Of a stretch of DNA of 64,000 nt, positions 1 to 8,585 are shown in pieces (the stretch's first letter is position 1; each line of letters opens with the position of its first letter). The stretch is from NCBI RefSeq assembly GCF_024979255.1, contig NZ_JANLCN010000015.1, positions 1 through 64,000 on the forward strand. Direction: 5' to 3'. The notes under the pieces were generated by a model. It saw nothing but the letters and a program-made list of their open reading frames with translations, was not told where the DNA came from and did no database searches. Made by a program: the position numbers and the translations under genes. This DNA is from Herbiconiux moechotypicola (GTDB lineage Bacteria > Actinomycetota > Actinomycetes > Actinomycetales > Microbacteriaceae).

Positions 1-213
1 GTGTTCCGGTGCGGGGTGTTCGGGTGCGGGGTGATCGGGACACGTGGTGATAGTGGTGCGGAGTGCTGGGGATTCGGGGTGCGGGGGTGCGGGGCTGCGG
101 GGGTGTGGGGTGATTGGGGCGCGGGGGATGCGGGTGCTGGGGGTGCGGGGCGCTGGGGGTGCGGGGTACCGGGGGTGCGGGTTGAGAGGGGGTGGCGGCG
201 TCCGGGTGTCTGG
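1..213. repeat. G-rich degenerate tandem repeat field
   Basis: The plus strand is built from variants of GGGTGCGGGG and GGGGGTGC with strong G/C strand asymmetry. No convincing protein frame is seen on either strand. Several G runs satisfy the quadruplex pattern, for example four-to-five-G tracts separated by three or four bases between about 76 and 110. It lies just downstream of the stop codon of the leftward HxlR gene, so that gene's transcript would read through the C-rich strand. Confidence 0.75.
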
Positions 214-720
214 TCAGCTGGGGATGAAGGTGGCCTGGATTCGGTCGCGGGGGATGGGGGTGCCGGAGGTGTCGGTGTCGCGGTCGGTTCCGGTGCTGGT
301 TCCGGTGCTGGTTTCGGCCGTAGTGACGGCGGGCACGACGGGGAGTCCGGTGGCAGAGTCGACGAACCGCATCGCGGCGGGGCGTGACGGGTCGGATGCG
401 GGACGGTGGCGGTCGGCCCAGTCGCCGAGGGCCAGCAGCACCAGGGCGAGGTCGCGGCCGGCGTCGGTGAGCACGTACTCCTCGCGGGTGCGTCCGGAGG
501 CGGGCTTGTAGCTCTGCCGTTCGAGCACGCCGCTCTCGACCAGGCTGGCGAGCCGCGCGGCGAGCACCTCGCGGGGAACGCCGAGCGACTCCTGGAAGGC
601 GCTGAAGCGGGTGCTACCGGCGAGCGCGTCGCGCACGATCATGAGCGTCCACTTCTCGCCCAGCACGTCGAGCGAGCGGGCGATGGGGCAGCGGTCGTCG
701 CCGCCGAGGATTCCGAGCAT
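214..720 (-). CDS. HxlR-family winged-helix transcriptional regulator
   Basis: This 168-residue protein has the HxlR winged-helix domain at about residues 8-100, including the family cysteine (Cys11), the opening helix SLDVLGEKWTLMIVRDAL and the wing region with SGRTREEYVLTDAG. HxlR proteins sense electrophiles or oxidants and usually control a neighbouring oxidoreductase. Here the divergent neighbour is a short-chain dehydrogenase 87 bases away, which fits that pattern. Residues after about 130 form a Thr/Asp-rich low-complexity tail, longer than usual for the family. The start has no ribosome binding site but TAGGAT sits exactly six bases before the ATG (727-732 on the complement), suggesting a leaderless transcript. 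The target and ligand are unknown. Confidence 0.9.
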   Translation of the reverse strand: MLGILGGDDRCPIARSLDVLGEKWTLMIVRDALAGSTRFSAFQESLGVPREVLAARLASLVESGVLERQSYKPASGRTREEYVLTDAGRDLALVLLALGDWADRHRPASDPSRPAAMRFVDSATGLPVVPAVTTAETSTGTSTGTDRDTDTSGTPIPRDRIQATFIPS

Positions 721-739
721 GGATTCATCCTAACTGAGT

Positions 740-778
740 CTGAAACACGAATCCAGCATGCTATGTTCGAATTCCGAA
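740..778 (+). promoter_or_regulatory. Candidate promoter and operator between HxlR and the dehydrogenase
   Basis: CTGAAA (740-745) and TATGTT (762-767) are separated by 16 bases and could be the -35 and -10 for the dehydrogenase gene. Overlapping the downstream edge is TTCG-AATTC-CGAA (766-778), an inverted repeat that could be bound by the divergent HxlR regulator. The stretch is clearly more AT-rich than its surroundings. Assignment is by pattern only. Confidence 0.35.
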
Positions 779-807
779 GTCAGCCCGTCGAGAAAGAAGA
801 CCATGCG

Positions 808-1524
808 ATGACACCCACCACCCCCACCGACCTGAGCGGCGCCGTCGTCCTCGTCACCGGCGCGAACGGCGGCCTCGGCACCGAGTTCGTGCTGCAGGCA
901 CTCGCCCGCGGGGCCGCGAAGGTCTACGCCACCGCCCGCACGCCTCGCGTCTGGAATGACGATCGGATCGTCCCCCTCGCCCTCGACGTCACCGACGACG
1001 CCAGCGTCGACGCGGCCGCCGCCCGCGCATCCGATGTCACCGTGCTCGTGAACAACGCCGGCGTCGGCGGCACCGGATCGTTGCTCGACTCGACCGTCGA
1101 CGACGTCGAGCGCGTGTTCGCCACCAACGTGTTCGGGGCGCTGCGGGTGGCCAAGGCGTTCGCGCCGGTGCTCGCCGCGAACGGCGGCGGCGTGCTCGTC
1201 GACGTGCACTCGGTACTGAGCTGGCTCGCACTGGCCGGCGGTTACTCCGCCTCGAAGGCGGCGCTGTGGTCGATCACGAACTCGCTGCGGGTCGAGCTCG
1301 CACCCCAGCGCACCCTCGTGGTGGGTGCGCACCTGGGCTACACCGACACCCCGATGATCGCGAGCCTCGACGTGGAGAAGAACGACGCCTCGGTGATCGT
1401 GGGGCGCATCTGGGACTCCGTGGCGGCCGGCGAGCACGAGGTTCTCGCCGACCAGGTGAGCCGTGACGTCAAGAGCGCTCTGTCGGCTCCGGTCGCGGCC
1501 TTGTACCCGCAGCTGTCGGTCTGA
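808..1524 (+). CDS. Short-chain dehydrogenase/reductase (SDR)
   Basis: A 238-residue classical SDR oxidoreductase, presumably NAD(P)H-dependent and cytosolic. It shows the cofactor motif TGANGGLG at residues 17-24, NNAG at 82-85 and the catalytic YSASK with Tyr146 and Lys150. The chosen ATG at 808 follows the purine-rich AGAAAGAAGACC; the frame stays open upstream but there is no SDR sequence there. Length is normal for the family. It is divergent from an HxlR regulator, a common arrangement in which the regulator controls a dehydrogenase that clears a reactive carbonyl or quinone. The substrate cannot be told from the sequence. Confidence 0.9.
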   Translation: MTPTTPTDLSGAVVLVTGANGGLGTEFVLQALARGAAKVYATARTPRVWNDDRIVPLALDVTDDASVDAAAARASDVTVLVNNAGVGGTGSLLDSTVDDVERVFATNVFGALRVAKAFAPVLAANGGGVLVDVHSVLSWLALAGGYSASKAALWSITNSLRVELAPQRTLVVGAHLGYTDTPMIASLDVEKNDASVIVGRIWDSVAAGEHEVLADQVSRDVKSALSAPVAALYPQLSV

Positions 1525-1566
1525 CGAGGCGCTGACATCCGCCGCCGGCTACGCCAGACTTGGGGC

Positions 1567-3123
1567 ATGACCGACGAGCACACACCAGCCACCTCCGGTT
1601 CCCCGGTGGTGCTCGTGGTGGGCGCGGGGCCCGTCGGCCTCGTGCTCGCCGTGGAGCTCGCACGGCGCGGCGTGCCGATCAGGGTGATCGACCGGCTCGG
1701 TGAACCCACCACGCAGTCACGTGCGGTGGTGGTGCACGCGCGGAGTCTCGAGATGCTGGATGCGCTCGGCGGCTCGGTGCGCACGGCCGTCGAGCAGGCC
1801 GGGGTCATGACGACCGGCGTGCACCTGCACCTCGGATCGGACTCCGACGGCTCCGCCACCCACCGCTTCTCGTTCGAGGGCGTCGACTCACGTCACCCTT
1901 ACACGGTCACGCTCCCGCAGACCGAGACCGAGCGCATCCTCACCGCCCGCCTCGCCGAACTGGGGGTGGCCATCGAGCGAGGCGTCGAGCTCACCGGGCT
2001 GGTTCAGGACGCGGCGGATGCGGGGGGTGCGGAGGGTGCGGGGGGTGTGGCGGGTGCGCCGGGCGCATCGGGCGCGGTGACGGCGGAGCTCACCGGGCCA
2101 CACGGGCTCGAACGGCTCGACGTGCCCTGGGTGGTGGGCTGCGACGGCGCCCACAGCACCGTGCGGCACCTGGTCGGGGAGCGGCTCGAGGGCAGCTTTC
2201 ACGGCGAGCGCTTTCTCATGGGCGACGTCGAGGCCGACATGGACGCCGACCGCTCGGCCATGCAGATGTACCTCGGATCGCCCGACGGACCGGGCATGGT
2301 GTTCCCGATGGCGGGCACCCGGGCACGCGTGATCGTGGAGGTCTCCGCCGAGGGCGAGGCGCCTCCCGCCACCCTCGACTGGCTGCAGCGGGTGGTGGAT
2401 GAGCGCGGCATGGGCATCAGGATGCACGAGCCGCACTGGCTGACCACGTTCGACATCCATCACGCGCAGGTGGCGCGGTACCGCGTGGGCCGGGTGCTGC
2501 TGGCGGGCGACGCGGCCCACGTGCACAGCCCGGCCGGCGGGCAGGGCATGAACACCGGGATGCAGGATGCCTTCAACCTGGGCTGGAAGCTCGCGAGCGT
2601 GGTCGCGGGCGATCTCACGGGGTCTGACGCCGAGGCGGTCGTCGACAGTTATCACGCCGAGCGGCACCCGGTGGCCGCGCACGTCATCCGGTTCACGACG
2701 GCGCTCACGAAGGTGGGCACGCTCGACTCCGCGGCGGCACGGTTCGTGCGCGGTCAGGTGCTCGCCGCCGTGTCGCGCCTGGCGCCGGCGCGGGCGAGGC
2801 TCGCCGCCGAGATCGAGGAGACCCGGGTGAACTACCGCGACACCCCGCTCGCGACCGCGCGCGATTCGAGGCGTGGCGCGGCGCTCCGGGCCGGCGATGC
2901 GGCGCCGCCGTCGCTGAATGCCGTCGACGAGGTGGCCGGGAGCGCACTGCGGGCCATCACGGTGGAGGTGGATGCGGCGCATCCGGATGCAGGAAGGCTG
3001 GGTCTCGGCACGGCCGATGGTGTGGTGATCGTGCGGCCCGACGGCTATCTCGGGGGAGTGTTCGAACGGGACGATCCCGCTCTCGACGCCGCCCGCGCGC
3101 GACTCGGAGCCGCGAGCGCGTAG
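1567..3123 (+). CDS. FAD-dependent aromatic hydroxylase (PheA/TfdB/MhpA type)
   Basis: A 518-residue class A flavoprotein monooxygenase, which would use NAD(P)H and O2 to hydroxylate a phenolic or polyketide-like ring. The dinucleotide motif GAGPVG lies at residues 19-24, the second FAD motif GDAAHVHSPAGGQG begins at residue 314, and [15 protein letters not shown] follows. A short C-terminal segment with VIVRPDGYLGG matches the thioredoxin-like tail of the family. Residues about 148-171 are a Gly/Ala-rich insert coded by GGTGCG-like repeats (about 2008-2080), unusual inside this fold. CAGACT sits six bases before the ATG (1555-1560), so the gene may be leaderless and independent of the dehydrogenase 42 bases upstream. 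Substrate unknown. Confidence 0.9.
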   Translation: MTDEHTPATSGSPVVLVVGAGPVGLVLAVELARRGVPIRVIDRLGEPTTQSRAVVVHARSLEMLDALGGSVRTAVEQAGVMTTGVHLHLGSDSDGSATHRFSFEGVDSRHPYTVTLPQTETERILTARLAELGVAIERGVELTGLVQDAADAGGAEGAGGVAGAPGASGAVTAELTGPHGLERLDVPWVVGCDGAHSTVRHLVGERLEGSFHGERFLMGDVEADMDADRSAMQMYLGSPDGPGMVFPMAGTRARVIVEVSAEGEAPPATLDWLQRVVDERGMGIRMHEPHWLTTFDIHHAQVARYRVGRVLLAGDAAHVHSPAGGQGMNTGMQDAFNLGWKLASVVAGDLTGSDAEAVVDSYHAERHPVAAHVIRFTTALTKVGTLDSAAARFVRGQVLAAVSRLAPARARLAAEIEETRVNYRDTPLATARDSRRGAALRAGDAAPPSLNAVDEVAGSALRAITVEVDAAHPDAGRLGLGTADGVVIVRPDGYLGGVFERDDPALDAARARLGAASA

Positions 3124-3145
3124 CGGGGGTGGTGCTACAGCGCGG

Positions 3146-3367
3146 CTAGCGCTGCTGCCGGCCTCCGAAGCCGTAGACGATGATGCTCACGATCGGCACC
3201 GCGAGGAAGAACACCCACGCCCAGGCCCAGGCGCCCGCGAGGAAGCCGAGCAGCAGGAACAGCACGAGCGCCACGATGGGCACGATCGAGACGATGGCCA
3301 CGCCCGTGCTCCCGCCGAGCGGGGTCTTGCGTGAGAGCGGATTGGTGTACGGGTCGTTCTCGGTCAT
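3146..3367 (-). CDS. Small membrane protein, unknown function
   Basis: A 73-residue protein starting MTENDPYTNPLSRKTPLGG, followed by two hydrophobic segments (about residues 20-42 and 45-65) separated by Ala/Trp residues, and ending GFGGRQQR. This predicts two membrane spans. The ATG at 3367 is preceded by GGGGGAACGTC and is preferred over an ATG ten codons upstream. It is convergent with the FAD hydroxylase, 22 bases from its stop. I do not recognise a named family; similar tiny two-span proteins are common in actinobacteria. Confidence 0.65.
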   Translation of the reverse strand: MTENDPYTNPLSRKTPLGGSTGVAIVSIVPIVALVLFLLLGFLAGAWAWAWVFFLAVPIVSIIVYGFGGRQQR

Positions 3368-3445
3368 GACGTTCCCCCAGGTCGGCGGACTCCCCATGTC
3401 GGTCGGTCTGGGACATCCGCTGAGTCGAGTGTATCCCGTCTGGCG

Positions 3446-4327
3446 CTACTCGGCCGCCGTCTTCGGCGCCCCGCCCCAGCGCTGCGCCGTGCGGTGCTCG
3501 GTGAGCGCGCGCCCCGCGTGCAGCGCCGGGTAGATGCCGAGGAACACCGCCATCGGCGCCAGCAGCCGCAGGTCGTGGATGCCGTGGGCGTCGTAGGTGC
3601 GCTTGAACCGCTCCACGTAGTAGTAGTAGTCCTTGGGCGAGGAGTCGAGCCGCCTGGCCGACATGCCCACCACCATCGCCGAGACGTAGCCGACCTTGAG
3701 TCCCTTGAGCGCCAGGTGCACCGCGAGGTCGAGGTCTTCGTGCATGAGGTCTTCGCGGTCGGCGCACACCTCACCCCGCACGGCGAGCCAGGCCTCCTTG
3801 GTGATGGCCATGTTCGTGCCGAACAGGAAGACGTACTTGCCCGCCAGCTTCACCTGGATCTTGCGGAAGGTGTCGTCGGCGTGGTGCCCGAACGCCCGCA
3901 TCGGCATGTCGTAGTACTCCACCGGTCCGCTCGCGGCCACGAACTCGCCCGTGGCGAAGGCGCGCTGCACCTGCTCCACCCAGTCGGGCGAGAGCGCGGA
4001 GTCGGCGTCGATGCGGCCGATGACGGTGCCGGTGGCGGCGTCGAAACCGGCGTTCCTGGTGGGGGTGATGCCCTGCTCCGCATCCTGTGTGACGAGGCGG
4101 ATGTTCGAGTCGGGGAACGCGGTGATCATCGCCTCCACCGCGGCGCGAGTGCCGTCGGTGGAACGGTTGTCGACCACGATGATCTCATGCGCCGGCACGG
4201 TCTGTTCGATCGCCGCGACCAGGCAGTGCCGGATGCCCGCCTCCTCGTTGTAGGCCGGGATCACGATCGACACGGTCGGGAGGGCCGCCGGGCCGGGGTC
4301 TGCGGGGAGGAGGGTGCTGTCGGTCAC
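3446..4327 (-). CDS. Family 2 glycosyltransferase
   Basis: A 293-residue GT-A type glycosyltransferase. It begins SIVIPAYNEEAGIRHCL and shows VVDNRSTDGT, the metal-binding DADS in GRIDADSALSPDWV, and MHEDLDLAVHLALKG in the acceptor region. A hydrophobic stretch near the C terminus (LLAPMAVFLGIYP) suggests membrane association. Family members transfer sugars from nucleotide-sugars to lipid or polysaccharide acceptors at the cytoplasmic face. The GTG at 4327 has GAAAGG about seven bases upstream and starts just ahead of the domain; the frame is open further upstream but that part is antisense to the glucosidase gene. It is divergent from the GH3 gene. A TAG microsatellite near 3610 codes four consecutive tyrosines. 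Donor and acceptor are unknown. Confidence 0.85.
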   Translation of the reverse strand: MTDSTLLPADPGPAALPTVSIVIPAYNEEAGIRHCLVAAIEQTVPAHEIIVVDNRSTDGTRAAVEAMITAFPDSNIRLVTQDAEQGITPTRNAGFDAATGTVIGRIDADSALSPDWVEQVQRAFATGEFVAASGPVEYYDMPMRAFGHHADDTFRKIQVKLAGKYVFLFGTNMAITKEAWLAVRGEVCADREDLMHEDLDLAVHLALKGLKVGYVSAMVVGMSARRLDSSPKDYYYYVERFKRTYDAHGIHDLRLLAPMAVFLGIYPALHAGRALTEHRTAQRWGGAPKTAAE

Positions 4328-4513
4328 GGCGTCGCCTTTCGGTCGAGGTGTCGGCGGAGGTGGTGCCAGAACGAGTGATACAGGCAGTGGTCGTTGAGGC
4401 CGGGAGGCGTAGAGACCAGGAGCCGTAGAGGCCAGTCTGGCAGACGGCGGGCATCGCGCGGGCGGGGTGACGGATGCGGAGAGGGAGCGCTCGAGATGGA
4501 GCAGGATGGAAGG

Positions 4514-6970
4514 GTGACCCCGACCGAGCTCCTCGCGCTGCTGACCGACGAGGAGAAGGTCGCTCTCACGGCAGGTGCCGACGCATGGACGACCCCCGCT
4601 ATCGACCGACTCGGCATCCCGCCGCTGCGTCTCGGAGACGGGCCGCACGGTGTGCGCCGCCCACAGGAAGGGTCGGGTCTGTCGATGTTCGACTCGCACC
4701 CCGCGACCTGCTTCCCCACGGCGGCCGCGCTCGGCGCCAGCTGGGACCCGGCGCTGGTGCGGCGCATCGGGGAGGCACTCGGCCGGGAGTCGCAAGAGCA
4801 CGGCGTCGACATCCTGCTCGGCCCCGGGGTGAACCTCAAACGAACCCCCATCGGCGGCCGCAACTTCGAGTACTACTCCGAAGACCCCCTCGTGTCGTCG
4901 ACGCTCGGCTCGGCCTGGGTCGGCGGGGTGCAGAGCGCGGGCATCGGTGCGTCGGTGAAGCACTTCGCGGCCAACAACACCGAGCAGCGCCGCTACGGCA
5001 TCGACTCCGTGGTCGACGAGCGGGCGCTGCGCGAGCTCTACCTGTCGAGCTTCGAACCCGTGGTCACCCGGGAGCGGCCGGCCACGGTGATGGCCGCCTA
5101 CAACCGCCTGAACGGCACGCACTGCACCGAGAACCACTGGCTGCTCACCGAGGTGCTGCGGGAGGAGTGGGGCTACGAGGGGGTCGTGGTCTCCGACTGG
5201 GGCGCGTCGTGGGACAGGACGGCGTCGATCCCCGCCGGCACCGACCTGACGATGCCGGGGCTCGGCCGTGCCGATGACCGCTACGTGCTCGCTGCTCTGC
5301 GCGGAGGCGGTCTCTCGCGGGAGGCGCTCGATGCGGCGGTGCTGCGGGTGCTCGAGCTCGTGGAGCGCTACGGCGGCGATGAGGAGCTCGACCGGCCGGT
5401 CGACCTCGTCGCCCATCACCTCCTCGCCAAGGAGGCCGCCGAGGCAGGGACCGTGCTGCTGAAGAACGACGCGCTGCCGGGCCACGGCGTCGTGCTGCCG
5501 ATGGCACCGGATGCGCGGGTCGCGGTGATCGGGGCTATGGCGGCCGAGCCGCGCTTCCAGGGCGCCGGCAGCTCCCACGTGGTGCCCACGCGCGTCGAGT
5601 CGCTGCTGGAGTCGCTCCGCGAGCGCGAAGCCGGCGGACTCCGCGTCGACTACGCCGAGGGCTACGACCGCTACGCCACCACCACGTCGGCCGAGCAGCT
5701 CGCGGCGGCCGTGCGGGTGGCCGGTGAGGCCGACGTGGCGGTCGTGGTGATCGGCCTGCCCGAGGTGTACGAGACCGAGGGCGTCGACCGCCGGCACATG
5801 CGTCTTCCGGAATGTTTCGATGCGCTGGTCGATGCGGTGGCGGCTGTGAACCCTCGCACGGTCGTGGTGCTGCAGAACGGGTCGCCGGTGGAGCTGCCCT
5901 GGGTGGCCTCGGTGCCCGCCGTGCTCGAGTGCTACCTGGGTGGGCAGGCCTCGGGCAGTGCGCTCGCCTCGGTGCTGGTGGGGGAGAGCGAGCCGGGAGG
6001 TCGACTGGCCGAGACCTTCCCTGTGCGCTACGAGGAGCATCCGGTGTCATGGCTCCCGGCCGGGCCGGCCACGGTGGAGTATCGCGAGAGCCTGTATCTG
6101 GGGTACCGCTACTTCGACACCGCGGCGGAGACCGTCGCATTCCCGTTCGGGCATGGACTGTCGTACACGGACTTCTCGTGGACGGAGGCCGTCGTGACGG
6201 GGACCCCGGAGACCGGCGTGGTGGTGCGGCTCACGGTGACGAACACGGGCGACCGCGAGGGTTGCGAGGTGGTGCAGGTCTATGTGCACGACGTGGTCTC
6301 GACGCTGTTCCGGCCCGAGCAGGAGTTGCGGGGCTTCGGGAAGGTGCGACTGACGGCGGGGGAGAGCCGCGAGGTCGAGATCGTGCTGCCTCCGAGAGCC
6401 TTCGCATTCTGGGATGTGGTGAACGGCGCGTGGGTGGTCGAACCCGGGCGGTTCGAGGTGCGACTCGCGCGCTCGTCGAGGGACGTGGTGCAGCGAGTCG
6501 TTCTCACCGCTGCGGGCGAAGAGCCGGCAACATCGGGCGGCGAGGGGCGTGCACGGGAGGTCGGCCCGGTGGCGGAGGGGTACCGCCGACCCGGACGCGA
6601 TCGGGGTTTCGGCGCAGCGGCTTTCACGGCGCTGCTTGGCCGTGGCGCACCAGCCAACCGCTCCGACCGGCCGGGGGCTTTCACCCTCGACACGGCGCTC
6701 CGCGACATGCAGGGCACACGCACCGGGCGATGGCTGACGCGTTTTCTCACCCGTCAGGCGGTGAAGACGATCGGCGCCCCCGACCTCGGCCCGGTCGACT
6801 ACGTGGCGGGAGAGGTGGTGGGGCAATTCAGCCTGCGCATGCTGCCGACGGTGAGCGACGCGGTCGTCAGCCGCCGCACCGCGGTGCTCGCGCTGCGGGT
6901 GCTGAACCGACTCACCCGGCCGCGCGGGGCGCGTGGCACGCGCGGCCAAGGCACCGGCGAGTCGATCTGA
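4514..6970 (+). CDS. Glycoside hydrolase family 3 beta-glucosidase
   Basis: An 818-residue GH3 enzyme releasing beta-linked glucose (or related sugar) from the non-reducing end of oligosaccharides. Visible landmarks are LGDGPHGVR, SVKHFAANN and the catalytic nucleophile Asp228 in VVSDWGAS, then the alpha/beta sandwich domain and a fibronectin-III-like domain starting near PFGHGLSYTDF. About 130 further residues form a helical C-terminal extension. No signal peptide is present, so it should act in the cytosol on imported sugars. The GTG at 4514 is chosen because CAGGAT lies six bases upstream, matching the leaderless pattern of this window; an in-frame ATG at 4496 with GAGAGGGAG upstream is the alternative. 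It precedes the sugar ABC importer and probably supplies its catabolic step. Confidence 0.92.
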   Translation: MTPTELLALLTDEEKVALTAGADAWTTPAIDRLGIPPLRLGDGPHGVRRPQEGSGLSMFDSHPATCFPTAAALGASWDPALVRRIGEALGRESQEHGVDILLGPGVNLKRTPIGGRNFEYYSEDPLVSSTLGSAWVGGVQSAGIGASVKHFAANNTEQRRYGIDSVVDERALRELYLSSFEPVVTRERPATVMAAYNRLNGTHCTENHWLLTEVLREEWGYEGVVVSDWGASWDRTASIPAGTDLTMPGLGRADDRYVLAALRGGGLSREALDAAVLRVLELVERYGGDEELDRPVDLVAHHLLAKEAAEAGTVLLKNDALPGHGVVLPMAPDARVAVIGAMAAEPRFQGAGSSHVVPTRVESLLESLREREAGGLRVDYAEGYDRYATTTSAEQLAAAVRVAGEADVAVVVIGLPEVYETEGVDRRHMRLPECFDALVDAVAAVNPRTVVVLQNGSPVELPWVASVPAVLECYLGGQASGSALASVLVGESEPGGRLAETFPVRYEEHPVSWLPAGPATVEYRESLYLGYRYFDTAAETVAFPFGHGLSYTDFSWTEAVVTGTPETGVVVRLTVTNTGDREGCEVVQVYVHDVVSTLFRPEQELRGFGKVRLTAGESREVEIVLPPRAFAFWDVVNGAWVVEPGRFEVRLARSSRDVVQRVVLTAAGEEPATSGGEGRAREVGPVAEGYRRPGRDRGFGAAAFTALLGRGAPANRSDRPGAFTLDTALRDMQGTRTGRWLTRFLTRQAVKTIGAPDLGPVDYVAGEVVGQFSLRMLPTVSDAVVSRRTAVLALRVLNRLTRPRGARGTRGQGTGESI

Positions 6971-7100
6971 CAAAGATCCAGGCGCATCGCCGAATAGTCC
7001 ATGTGAGAGGGCTGTGAGGCGAGAACCGACCAGTGAATCGTCCAGGTATTGGGCAGCATCCACCATGTCTCCGGCGCTCGGGATGCACGTAACCTCAGTT

Positions 7101-7129
7101 CGCATCACATCCCGAACCCTCGCATCACA
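7101..7129. promoter_or_regulatory. Direct repeat pair ahead of the sugar-binding protein gene
   Basis: CGCATCACA occurs at 7101-7109 and again at 7121-7129, exactly 20 bases apart, a spacing typical of AraC-type activator half-sites. A third copy sits at 8530-8538 in front of the first permease gene. The 175-base gap between the glucosidase and the binding protein otherwise shows nothing I can name. The repeats are close to the start codon (7146), so activation from this position would be unusual; repression is also possible. Confidence 0.3.
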
Positions 7130-7145
7130 CTTGCAAAGGAGCATG

Positions 7146-8474
7146 ATGTTCGGACTCTCCCTGAACCGCCGGACACGCCTCGTCGTGGCCGGCACCCTCA
7201 CCCTCGCACTGGCCGGAGGCCTCGCGGCCTGCTCGTCGGGATCCTCCGACACACCGAGCGACGGCTCGCCGGTCGAGCTCACCTTCCAGTCGTGGGTGCC
7301 CAACATCGACCAGGCGGTCGACGCGTTCAACGCCTCGCACGACGACGTCCAGGTCACCCTCGAGACCATCACGGCCGGCCCCGACGGCGGCTACGCGAAG
7401 ATGCTCTCCGCGGTGCAGGCGGGTGAGCCGGCCGACGTGGTCCAGCTCGGCTACGACGCCATCCCCGACTTCCTCATCAACGACGCGCTCGAAGACATCA
7501 CCGAGTACGTCGGCGACTCCGAAGACCTGTTCGTGCCCTGGCAGTGGGCCACCGGCAGCTTCGACGGCGCCGTCTACGCGGTGCCGCAGGCCTCCGGCCC
7601 GCTCGGCCAGTTCTACCGCAAGGACATCTTCGACTCGCTCGGACTCGCCTACCCCACCACCTGGGAGGAGTACTACGAGGCGGCCAAGGTCATCCACGCC
7701 TCCGACCCGAACAAGTACATCACCGCCTTCGCCTTCAACCAGGCCCCCTGGCTGATCGGGCTCGCCCAGCAGGGCGGCGCGAACTGGTTCGGTGTGTCGG
7801 GCGACGCCTGGGACGTGACCATCGACGACGAGTCGACCATGAAGGTGGCCGAGTTCTGGCAGAAGCTCATCGACGAGGGCCTGGTGAAGATCGAGGCCGA
7901 CTTCTCGAGCGAGTGGAACGCCGACATCCAGAACGGGAACGTCGCCACCTGGATCTCGGGCTCCTGGGCCGACGCGATCCTCCGCGGCACCGCGCCCGAC
8001 ACCGCCGGCTCCTGGGCCGTCGGCGCCATGCCCCAGTGGGAGGCCGGCGAGAACGTCTCCGCCACCTGGGCGGGCGGCTCGGCAAGCGCCGTGCTGAAGG
8101 GCTCGGCGCACCCGAAGGAGGCGGCCGAGTTCGCGCTCTGGCTGAACTCCGACCCGGAGAGCGTGAACATCCTCACCAACGTGGGCGCCGGCTGGCCGGC
8201 CATCGCCGACACCAGCGAGATCACCTCGCTGCAGAGTGACCCTGAGGTGTTCGAGTTCTACGGCGGCCAGGACATCTGGGACGTGTTCGCCGAGTCCGAC
8301 GCCGCGGTCGACACCTCGTGGATGTGGCCGCCGCTCTCGTCGACCCTGTTCGCCTCGCTCACCGACAACGTCAAGAGCGCGGTGGAGGGCGGCACGCCAC
8401 TGACCGGCGCCTTCGAGGCCACGCAGACTGACATGGTCGACGCGCTCGAGGCCAAGGGCATCGCGGTTAACTAG
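7146..8474 (+). CDS. Sugar ABC transporter substrate-binding lipoprotein (family 1)
   Basis: A 442-residue extracellular solute-binding protein. The signal peptide ends in the lipobox LAAC with Cys29 as the lipid-modified residue, and the mature part opens ELTFQSWVPNIDQAVDAFN, typical of CUT1 oligosaccharide binders. GYAKMLSAVQAGEPADVVQLG and the C-terminal aromatic residues (SWMWPPL) fit the family. The start at 7146 is preferred over the ATG three bases earlier because AAAGGA ends five bases upstream. It is followed by two permeases; no ATPase gene is in the window, so the importer probably borrows a shared MsiK/MalK-like ATPase, as is common in actinobacteria. Ligand is probably a plant-derived oligosaccharide, judged from neighbours. 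Confidence 0.92.
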   Translation: MFGLSLNRRTRLVVAGTLTLALAGGLAACSSGSSDTPSDGSPVELTFQSWVPNIDQAVDAFNASHDDVQVTLETITAGPDGGYAKMLSAVQAGEPADVVQLGYDAIPDFLINDALEDITEYVGDSEDLFVPWQWATGSFDGAVYAVPQASGPLGQFYRKDIFDSLGLAYPTTWEEYYEAAKVIHASDPNKYITAFAFNQAPWLIGLAQQGGANWFGVSGDAWDVTIDDESTMKVAEFWQKLIDEGLVKIEADFSSEWNADIQNGNVATWISGSWADAILRGTAPDTAGSWAVGAMPQWEAGENVSATWAGGSASAVLKGSAHPKEAAEFALWLNSDPESVNILTNVGAGWPAIADTSEITSLQSDPEVFEFYGGQDIWDVFAESDAAVDTSWMWPPLSSTLFASLTDNVKSAVEGGTPLTGAFEATQTDMVDALEAKGIAVN

Positions 8475-8489
8475 CCGGACAGCCCGAAG

Positions 8490-8528
8490 GATGCGGGCGG
8501 GGCGCACCCAGGTCGCCCCGCCCGCATC
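8490..8528 (+). terminator. Strong hairpin between binding-protein and permease genes
   Basis: A perfect 15-base-pair stem, GATGCGGGCGGGGCG against its complement at 8514-8528, encloses a nine-base loop. There is no following T tract. Its place right after the binding-protein stop suggests a partial terminator or mRNA-stabilising 3' end that would raise binding protein over permease, as in many sugar importers. Confidence 0.6.
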
Positions 8529-8585
8529 CCGCATCACACCCCCTCGATCTCCACCCCCTCGACGACGAAGGACCGACGCTCTCCC

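Noticed and set aside
1-387. Plus-strand open frame through the G-rich start of the window
   Set aside because: Reads as Gly/Trp/Cys repeats without a fold and overlaps the HxlR gene.
4496-4498. ATG 4496 as the glucosidase start
   Set aside because: Kept as an alternative; GTG 4514 has the leaderless box and begins where the GH3 domain sequence begins.
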